Below, in pieces: positions 1 through 5,000 of a stretch of 6,698 bases of DNA (positions are counted from its first letter, which is position 1; each line of letters begins with the position of its first letter). The notes under the pieces are model-generated. The model was not told the DNA's origin. It searched no databases and saw only the letters and a list, made by a program, of their open reading frames with translations. Source of the DNA: DASWJQ01 sp036397095 (lineage in GTDB: Bacteria; Chloroflexota; Anaerolineae; Anaerolineales; E44-bin32); assembly GCA_036397095.1 (NCBI GenBank), contig DASWJQ010000116.1:1-6698 (forward strand). The letters are read 5' to 3'. The position numbers and the translations under genes were made by a program.

Positions 1-28
1 CAATGCAGCCGGCGCTCGCTCCCGCCGC

Positions 29-34
29 GGAAGG
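29..34 (+). promoter_or_regulatory. Ribosome binding site supporting the start at 39
   Basis: GGAAGG ends 4 bases before the ATG at 39. This is a little close, but it is the only purine-rich Shine-Dalgarno-like stretch here. It supports 39 rather than the in-frame ATG at 3, whose upstream region lies outside the window. Confidence 0.45.
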
Positions 35-38
35 TCGC

Positions 39-962
39 ATGGACTGGCGCATCCTGATAGCCGACAAACTTGAGGCCGCCGGCGTCGAACGCCTGCGCTC
101 CCACGCAGAAGTCGTCGAATCCAACGACCTGTCAGCGATCGACTCCTACGATGCGCTCATTGTGCGCGGAGCCACACAAGTCGATCGGGCAGTCATGGCC
201 GCCGGCAGGCCGCGCTTACGGGTCGTGGGCCGGTCCGGAGTTGGGGTCGACAACATTGACACTGGGGCCGCCGCCGAGCTGGGCGTGACCGTGGTCAATG
301 CACCATTGGCCACCACCAACGCCGTGGCCGAGCACGCCTTGGCACTGATGCTGGCTCTTGCGCGCAGCATCCCCCAGGCCGACGCCAGCATGAAGGCTGG
401 GGCCTGGGAAAAGAAAGGCATGAAGGGGACGGAACTGGACGGCAAGAGGCTTGGCGTCATCGGCCTGGGCCGCATTGGTGCCTCCCTGGCGGCCAAAGCG
501 GCTGCCCTGGGGATGGACGTTGTCGGCCATGATCCGCCGCTCGACCCAGCCGAGATCCTGCGGCGCGGCGCCCGGCCCGTGTCGCTGGACGAATTGCTTT
601 CAACTTCCGATTTTGTCAGCTTGCACGTGCCGTTGGATGACACCACTCGCGGGTTGCTCGGGCCGGAGGAACTTGCCGCCGCCAAGCCTGGCCTGCGCTT
701 GATCAGCACCGCCCGCGGCGGCGTCGTCGACGAAGAGGCCCTGCTTGCCGGGCTTGAAACCGGTCATATTGCCGGCGCCGCCCTGGACGTCTTTCGCCGC
801 GAACCACCGGGTGCGACCCCACTGGTGCTGCACCCGCATGTCATCGCCACCCCCCATCTAGGGGCACAAACGCACGAGGCCCAGCAACGGGCTGCCACCG
901 ATATCGCCGATGAAGTACTGGCGGCACTGTCGGGGGCCGAGCTACGCTGGCGCATCCCTTGA
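39..962 (+). CDS. serA: Short D-3-phosphoglycerate dehydrogenase (2-hydroxyacid dehydrogenase family), no ACT domain
   Basis: Predicted to oxidise 3-phosphoglycerate to 3-phosphohydroxypyruvate with NAD, the first step of serine synthesis, in the cytoplasm. Numbered from the ATG at 39 (307 residues), the protein shows the family stretch GRSGVGVDNID before the dinucleotide domain, the Rossmann motif GLGRIG at 142-147, and Asp165 after strand 2, which favours NAD over NADP. The catalytic triad is visible as Arg226 (in TARGG), Glu255 (in FRREPP) and His273 (in PHLGA). The protein ends right after the substrate-domain helix, so the C-terminal ACT/ASB regulatory domains of longer SerA proteins (about 410-530 residues) are absent. 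Serine feedback inhibition through an ACT domain is therefore not expected. The ATG at 3 is also in frame, but the ATG at 39 matches the usual family N-terminus and has a GGAAGG just upstream. A related hydroxypyruvate/glyoxylate reductase is possible, but the GRSGVGVDN signature favours phosphoglycerate dehydrogenase. Confidence 0.88.
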   Translation: MDWRILIADKLEAAGVERLRSHAEVVESNDLSAIDSYDALIVRGATQVDRAVMAAGRPRLRVVGRSGVGVDNIDTGAAAELGVTVVNAPLATTNAVAEHALALMLALARSIPQADASMKAGAWEKKGMKGTELDGKRLGVIGLGRIGASLAAKAAALGMDVVGHDPPLDPAEILRRGARPVSLDELLSTSDFVSLHVPLDDTTRGLLGPEELAAAKPGLRLISTARGGVVDEEALLAGLETGHIAGAALDVFRREPPGATPLVLHPHVIATPHLGAQTHEAQQRAATDIADEVLAALSGAELRWRIP

Positions 963-975
963 GCCGAGCTGATTG

Positions 976-980
976 AAGGA
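976..980 (+). promoter_or_regulatory. Ribosome binding site of the M32 carboxypeptidase gene
   Basis: AAGGA, within the longer purine run AAGGAAGAG (976-984), ends 6 bases before the ATG at 987. It is the best-formed Shine-Dalgarno site in the window and fixes that start. Confidence 0.7.
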
Positions 981-986
981 AGAGAC

Positions 987-2492
987 ATGGGAACCCACAT
1001 CGAAAACCTGAAAAAGCTGCTTGGCGAGGTCTACGACCTCAACGCCGCCAGCTCGGTCTTGGCCTGGGATCAACAGGTGCTGATGCCGCCGGGCGGGGCC
1101 GAAGGGCGAGCCGCCCAGCTGGCCACCCTCAGCAGTCTGGCGCACACCAAATTCACCAGCAACGAATTGGGTGAAGCGCTCGACGCGGCCCAGGGCGAAA
1201 CCGACAAGCTCGACGCGGATTCGGATGAGGCGCGTCTGGTGTCCGTGGTCCGGCGCGAATACGAGAAGCAGCGCAAGGTCACGGCCGAGTGGGTCGCCGA
1301 GTACAGCCGGGCCACCTCGCTGGCGCACCAGACTTGGCAGAAGGCCAAGGCCGAATCCGACTTCGGCTCATTTGCCCCTAAGCTGAAAGAAATCTTCCAA
1401 CTTCGCCGCGATTACGCCGACTTCTTCAAGCCCTACGACCATGTGTATGATCCGCTGCTTGACGATTTCGAACCTGGTATGAAGGCAGCCGATGTCCAAG
1501 CCATCTTCGATGACCTGCGCACGCACCAGGTTGCGTTGGTCCAGGCTATCGCCGACGCCGGCCCGCCGGACGACTCGATGCTCCACCTGCATTATCCCGA
1601 AGCCGACCAGTGGGCGTTCGGCGAGGAAGTCGTCCGCCAGTTTGGCTACGACTTCGACCGGGGGCGCCAGGACAAATCGGCCCATCCGTTTACCACCTCC
1701 TTCGGCATCGACGATGTCCGCATCACCACCCGCTTTCTCGAGGACTACCTGCCGTCCGCTCTTTTTGCTACCTTGCACGAGGCCGGGCACGCCATGTACG
1801 AGCAGGGTGTCAAACCCGAACTGGCCCGCACGCCGCTGGCCGATGGCTCATCGTTGGCGATCCACGAATCGCAGTCCCGCCTGTGGGAGAACCTGGTCGG
1901 CCGCAGCTGGCCGTTCTGGGTCCGCTTCTACGGCAGGCTGCAGGAGGTCTTCCCCAGCCAACTGGGGCAGGTGTCGCTTGACGACTTCTACCACGCCGTC
2001 AACAAAGTCGAGCCTTCGCTGATTCGGGTTGAGGCCGACGAAGCCACCTACAACCTGCACATCATGCTGCGGTTCGAACTGGAAAAGGCGTTGATGGAGG
2101 ACAACCTGCCGGTCGATGACCTGCCGACGATCTGGAACGACAAGATGCAGGAGTACCTGGGCATCACCCCACCCGACGACGCCAAGGGTGTGCTGCAAGA
2201 TGTGCACTGGTCGGCCGGGCTGGTCGGCTACTTCCCGACCTATGCGCTCGGCAACCTGGTTGCCTGCCAGTGGTGGGAACTCATCGGCGATGCCATCCCC
2301 GATCTGGAGAAGCAGATCGAAGCCGGCCAATTCGACGAATTGCTGGCTTGGCTACGCACCAACATCCATCAGCATGGCCGCAAGTTCAAGCCAACCGAGC
2401 TGATCGAGCGCATTACCGGTAAAGGACTGTCGGCCGAACCGTACCTGCGTTACCTGCGGACCAAGTTTGGCGAAATCTATGGCTTGTCCTGA
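987..2492 (+). CDS. M32 family metallocarboxypeptidase (carboxypeptidase Taq type)
   Basis: A cytoplasmic zinc-dependent carboxypeptidase that removes C-terminal residues from peptides with broad specificity; members are usually homodimers. The 501 residues match the family's length (about 500). All M32 hallmarks are present in order: DVRIT at 243-247 (the DxRxT motif), the metal site HEAGH at 264-268 with His264 and His268 as ligands and Glu265 as catalytic base, HESQS at 293-297 with Glu294 as third metal ligand, the EADEATYNLH block from 349, and GYFPTYALGN at 414-423. The 30-residue gap from first to third ligand equals that in the Pyrococcus furiosus enzyme. No signal peptide is seen. 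The start is well supported by AAGGA six bases before the ATG. It lies 24 bases after the phosphoglycerate dehydrogenase gene, so co-transcription is likely. It probably serves general peptide recycling, and nothing in the sequence ties it functionally to serine synthesis. Confidence 0.95.
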   Translation: MGTHIENLKKLLGEVYDLNAASSVLAWDQQVLMPPGGAEGRAAQLATLSSLAHTKFTSNELGEALDAAQGETDKLDADSDEARLVSVVRREYEKQRKVTAEWVAEYSRATSLAHQTWQKAKAESDFGSFAPKLKEIFQLRRDYADFFKPYDHVYDPLLDDFEPGMKAADVQAIFDDLRTHQVALVQAIADAGPPDDSMLHLHYPEADQWAFGEEVVRQFGYDFDRGRQDKSAHPFTTSFGIDDVRITTRFLEDYLPSALFATLHEAGHAMYEQGVKPELARTPLADGSSLAIHESQSRLWENLVGRSWPFWVRFYGRLQEVFPSQLGQVSLDDFYHAVNKVEPSLIRVEADEATYNLHIMLRFELEKALMEDNLPVDDLPTIWNDKMQEYLGITPPDDAKGVLQDVHWSAGLVGYFPTYALGNLVACQWWELIGDAIPDLEKQIEAGQFDELLAWLRTNIHQHGRKFKPTELIERITGKGLSAEPYLRYLRTKFGEIYGLS

Positions 2493-2505
2493 GCTGCACC
2501 CAGCC

Positions 2506-2510
2506 AGGAG
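2506..2510 (+). promoter_or_regulatory. Probable ribosome binding site of the four-helix protein gene
   Basis: AGGAG lies 12 bases upstream of the ATG at 2523. An ATG at 2512 is only 1 base away and opens a four-codon frame (MGSL) ending in TGA at 2524-2526, overlapping the real start. The site is therefore assigned to 2523 despite the long spacer. Confidence 0.4.
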
Positions 2511-2522
2511 CATGGGATCGTT

Positions 2523-2888
2523 ATGAACTTGACGGACATTCACAGCCGGCTGGCCATAGCGATGCTGATCTTCAGCGCTGTGGCTGGGATTTGGGGGCTG
2601 GTGATCTACTTCCGGCGCGGATCAATCGGCGGCAACTACTGGGGCATCTTGGCCAGCGGCGAACTGCTCTTCGTCGCCCAGGCGCTGCTCGGGGTGGTGA
2701 TGTACTTGCAGGGCGACCGGCCGGGCCGGACCATCCACCTGCTATATGGGGCCGTCGCCGCGTTGACCGTGCCTGCGGTCTTTGCGCTCACCGGCGGCCG
2801 CGATGACCGCCGGTCGGCCCTGACCTACGGCCTGGTGATGCTGTTCCTGTTCGGAATCAGCCTGCGGGCAATGGGGACCGGTGCCTGA
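2523..2888 (+). CDS. Small four-helix membrane protein of unknown function
   Basis: I do not recognise this 121-residue protein. Its sequence predicts four membrane helices at roughly residues 10-30, 39-62, 70-90 and 99-117, joined by short charged loops (RRG, QGDRPGR, GGRDDRRS). The positive-inside rule weakly places the first and third loops in the cytoplasm and both termini outside. Two histidines, His7 and His72, sit at the starts of helices 1 and 3, so they would lie on the same side of the membrane. Helix 2 carries Glu47 and Gln53. That arrangement could bind haem or a metal, but no known haem motif is present, so this is speculation. An AGGAG lies 12 bases before the ATG at 2523, a longer spacing than usual. 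The gene sits 30 bases after the carboxypeptidase gene and 28 before the dehydrogenase gene, consistent with a shared transcript. The coding reading is supported by a full-length frame with clear helix periodicity. Confidence 0.8.
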   Translation: MNLTDIHSRLAIAMLIFSAVAGIWGLVIYFRRGSIGGNYWGILASGELLFVAQALLGVVMYLQGDRPGRTIHLLYGAVAALTVPAVFALTGGRDDRRSALTYGLVMLFLFGISLRAMGTGA

Positions 2889-2916
2889 GTGCGCCGGCCT
2901 CCGTCCCCTGTGAGCC

Positions 2917-4011
2917 ATGGTTGACAATCGACAGCATCCCACGCTGGTCGTCCTCGAGGGCGACCAGACCGGTCAGGAATTGCTCGAACAAGCCCTACGC
3001 GTGCTCGACTCGAGCGTCTCGCAAGTCGACCTGACCTTCGAACGCTACGATTTGAGCCTGGCTAACCGGCAGCGCAGTGGCAACCAGGTCGTCAACGAGG
3101 CGGCGGCTGCCATGTGTCGCCACGGGCTGGGTCTCAAGGCGGCTACCATCACGCCAGCCGAGCCGGATGGCGTTGGCAGCCCGAATGCCCTGCTGCGCGA
3201 GGCGATCGAAGCCGACGTCATCCTGCGCACCGGCCGCCGCATCCCCAATGTCCGGCCCGTCGGCGGCGTGCACGCACCGATTTCTGTGGTGCGGATGGCC
3301 GTCGGCGGAGCCTATGGGGCCAAGGAATGGCGTGAGACGGCCGCCGACGGCGACGAGCTGGCCTTTCGCACCGAGCGCATCTCGCGTCGCACGTGCCGGT
3401 CGGTGACGGAATTCGCCTTCCAGCATGCCGAGCGCGGCGGGGCCAAGGTGTTTGGCGGGCCGAAGTACACCGTCAGCCCGGTCTATGAGGGCATGTTCAA
3501 GGAGGAGATGGACGCTGCCGCCGCCCGTCACCCCAGTGTTCTCTACGACCCGCAGTTGATCGACGCCACCTATGCCCTGCTGTTGCAGAACGCCGGCGAC
3601 TCGTTGGTTATCCCTACGCTCAACCGCGATGGAGACACGTTATCCGACCTGGTGCTCCAGATGTATGGCTCGATTGCCGGCTCGGAGTCACTCGTGCTCA
3701 GCTTCGACAACGAGGCATTGCAAGTTCAAACGGTGATGGCCGAAGCGCCCCACGGCACGGCGCCGGCGCTGCAGGGCAAGAACCTGGCCAATCCGATGGC
3801 GATGATCCTGGCCGGCGCCGCCTTGCTGACTTACGTCGGGACTTCGGCGGCCAACCAAGCCTCGCGTGCCATCTACGAGTCGGTGTTCGAAACACTCTAC
3901 GAAGGTACAGCCACGCCGGACATGGGCGGGCACACCAGCACCATTGACTTCACCGACGAGGTCATCCGGCGGGTCCGCACCAAGCTCGAGGTCTGGACCT
4001 CGCTCAACTGA
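2917..4011 (+). CDS. Isocitrate/isopropylmalate-family dehydrogenase, divergent type
   Basis: A cytoplasmic NAD(P)-dependent beta-decarboxylating dehydrogenase of 364 residues, most likely acting on isocitrate or a related 2-hydroxy acid. Compared with E. coli isocitrate dehydrogenase, the substrate-binding pattern SxNxxxR is kept (Ser88, Asn90, Arg94), as are Arg104, Arg126, the catalytic Tyr133 and Lys183, and the metal-binding Asp216, Asp240 and Asp244 (in NRDGDTLSD). The cofactor loop HGTAP is at 279-283, followed by GKNLANP. Differences are clear. The usual GDGIGP near the N-terminus reads GDQTGQ. The acidic ENSED segment between the arginine and the tyrosine is replaced by MAVGGA (127-132). 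The two residues after HGTAP are Ala-Leu, not the Lys-Tyr of NADP enzymes or the Asp-Ile common in NAD enzymes. The substrate and cofactor are therefore uncertain. An in-frame TGA at 2911 rules out an earlier start. No good ribosome binding site precedes the ATG, so translation may be coupled to the gene 28 bases upstream. Confidence 0.88.
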   Translation: MVDNRQHPTLVVLEGDQTGQELLEQALRVLDSSVSQVDLTFERYDLSLANRQRSGNQVVNEAAAAMCRHGLGLKAATITPAEPDGVGSPNALLREAIEADVILRTGRRIPNVRPVGGVHAPISVVRMAVGGAYGAKEWRETAADGDELAFRTERISRRTCRSVTEFAFQHAERGGAKVFGGPKYTVSPVYEGMFKEEMDAAAARHPSVLYDPQLIDATYALLLQNAGDSLVIPTLNRDGDTLSDLVLQMYGSIAGSESLVLSFDNEALQVQTVMAEAPHGTAPALQGKNLANPMAMILAGAALLTYVGTSAANQASRAIYESVFETLYEGTATPDMGGHTSTIDFTDEVIRRVRTKLEVWTSLN

Positions 4012-4020
4012 GTGCGCCCG

Positions 4021-4944
4021 ATGGGCAAACCCGCCGCTTCTCAGTCCGATCGCCCGCTCCTGCCAATGCTGGTGGTGGGCACACTCATGTTGTTGGCGGC
4101 CTGCGCCCCACGGGCCGAGCCCGTCCAGCCCGGGCCTGCGGTCAGCCCTACGCCATCCCCCAGGCCGTCAGCGGCAGTCAGTTCCACGCCACCGCCGCTG
4201 ACGGCGGCCACGCCCGCCCTGGTGCTCGAGCCGCCCGAACCGGGCCCCACGGTCACACCGGCACCACCGCCAGTCCATCTGCCCGACTCGCCAATCGCCC
4301 TGTTCGAGCCGGGGCCTGGCTCGCAGGTGTTGACCGGTTTCCGTGTCGTCGGCCGGGGCGGGCCAAGCTTCGAGGAGCGGGTTCGGCTGCGGCTGCTTGC
4401 CAGCGATGGGCGCTTGCTCCACGAGAAGACCACCATTCTGTATGCCTTCCCTGGCAACGCCGGCCGCTTTGTCACCTTTCTCAACTTCGAACAGACCGAG
4501 GTTGCCGATCTGGGTCGCTTGCAAATCGACACTTTCGACCGCCGCTACGGCCGGCTGGCCCAGCGCTACACCCAGGAGCTGGTGTTGCTGACGGCCGGCT
4601 CGGGACGCTTGCGCCCGGGTCACCAGGGGCCGTCGCGGCTAGCGATCCAGTCACCAGTTGACGGGGATCGCTTGCCGATGGGATCGATCCCAATCGAAGG
4701 TGGGGGCTGGACGGAGGGTGACGGGCAATTGGTTGTGCAGGCCATCGACCGCAATGGCACCGCCGTCGCCTCGACCGCTATCCAACTTTCGAGCGGGACC
4801 GACGGCACGATCGGGACCTTTTCAGCGACGCTCGACGTCGTATTGGAGGTATCACAATTCGGCCGTCTGGCCGTCGCCGAACTGGATCCGGTCAGCGGCG
4901 AGCCTCTGTACCTGTTCAGCATCGAGGTCTATTTCCAGCGCTGA
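4021..4944 (+). CDS. Lipoprotein with proline-rich spacer and two Gmad2-like Ig domains
   Basis: A predicted exported lipoprotein of 307 residues. It has a lipoprotein signal peptide with hydrophobic core at about 13-25 and lipobox LAAC, with Cys28 as the lipidated residue. A spacer at 29-91 follows in which about a third of residues are proline (22 of 63), mixed with Ala, Ser and Thr, probably an extended stalk across the cell wall. Two similar beta-rich domains come next, at about 92-190 and 209-305. Both resemble the Gmad2 Ig-like fold: an opening proline/glycine turn (EPGPGSQVL; QSPVDGDRL), a central glycine block, and an alternating hydrophobic pattern ending in a strand. Gmad2 is known from spore-germination lipoproteins but also occurs in non-sporulating bacteria. 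The gene follows the dehydrogenase in the same reading frame. GTG at 4012 directly abuts that stop and is an alternative start adding three residues; neither start has a clear ribosome binding site, and ATG was preferred. No catalytic motif is seen, so a structural or binding role is likely. Confidence 0.78.
   Translation: MGKPAASQSDRPLLPMLVVGTLMLLAACAPRAEPVQPGPAVSPTPSPRPSAAVSSTPPPLTAATPALVLEPPEPGPTVTPAPPPVHLPDSPIALFEPGPGSQVLTGFRVVGRGGPSFEERVRLRLLASDGRLLHEKTTILYAFPGNAGRFVTFLNFEQTEVADLGRLQIDTFDRRYGRLAQRYTQELVLLTAGSGRLRPGHQGPSRLAIQSPVDGDRLPMGSIPIEGGGWTEGDGQLVVQAIDRNGTAVASTAIQLSSGTDGTIGTFSATLDVVLEVSQFGRLAVAELDPVSGEPLYLFSIEVYFQR
4164..4205 (+). repeat. Perfect 12-bp inverted repeat inside the lipoprotein gene
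   Basis: GCCGTCAGCGGC at 4164-4175 is the exact reverse complement of GCCGCTGACGGC at 4194-4205, with an 18-base loop. It would form a strong GC-rich hairpin in the mRNA. No T-run follows, so it is not a standard intrinsic terminator. It lies in the low-constraint Pro/Ala/Ser spacer region, where such a structure could be tolerated or arise by chance from proline and alanine codons. Confidence 0.7.
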
Positions 4945-4975
4945 GCACAGCGCCGCCAGGCACCAAACCTGCAAG

Positions 4976-4984
4976 TGATATAAT
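4976..4984 (+). promoter_or_regulatory. Extended -10 promoter element upstream of the VanW gene
   Basis: TGATATAAT is a perfect sigma-70-type extended -10 (TGn followed by TATAAT), striking in such GC-rich DNA. No TTGACA-like -35 hexamer is present at 16-18 bases upstream, as is typical when the TGn extension compensates. Transcription would be expected to begin near 4990-4992, leaving only about 10 bases before the ATG at 5001. The start region overlaps an 8-base palindrome, GCCCGGGC (4990-4997). The 56-base gap containing it is the largest in the window. Confidence 0.6.
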
Positions 4985-5000
4985 CCGCCGCCCGGGCCTT

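Noticed and set aside
1..73. 3' end of an upstream gene overlapping the phosphoglycerate dehydrogenase start
   Set aside because: Frames 1 and 2 are open from the window edge to stops at 55-57 and 71-73, but fewer than 25 codons are visible and nothing identifies them.
146..709. Minus-strand open frame (187 codons) opposite the phosphoglycerate dehydrogenase gene
   Set aside because: Ser/Ala/Arg-rich composition without a domain, fully covered by a confidently identified gene on the + strand.
1492..2022. Plus-strand open frame (176 codons) inside the M32 carboxypeptidase gene
   Set aside because: Arg/Ser/Pro/Thr-rich off-frame translation overlapping the HEAGH metal-site region of a clear M32 enzyme.
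2512..2526. Four-codon frame ATG GGA TCG TTA TGA overlapping the start of the four-helix protein gene
   Set aside because: Its ATG is only one base from the AGGAG, too close for efficient initiation. A leader-peptide role cannot be supported from one sequence.
2921..2926. Perfect TTGACA -35 hexamer just after the dehydrogenase start
   Set aside because: No -10-like hexamer lies 16-18 bases downstream, and it falls inside codons 2-4 of the gene, so it would not serve this gene.
2995..3531. Minus-strand open frame (178 codons) opposite the dehydrogenase gene
   Set aside because: No recognisable motifs, and it covers the conserved substrate-binding region encoded on the + strand.
4957..4971. 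CAGG...CCTG inverted repeat after the lipoprotein gene as a possible terminator
   Set aside because: The stem is only 4 bp and no T-run follows, so it is not a credible intrinsic terminator.
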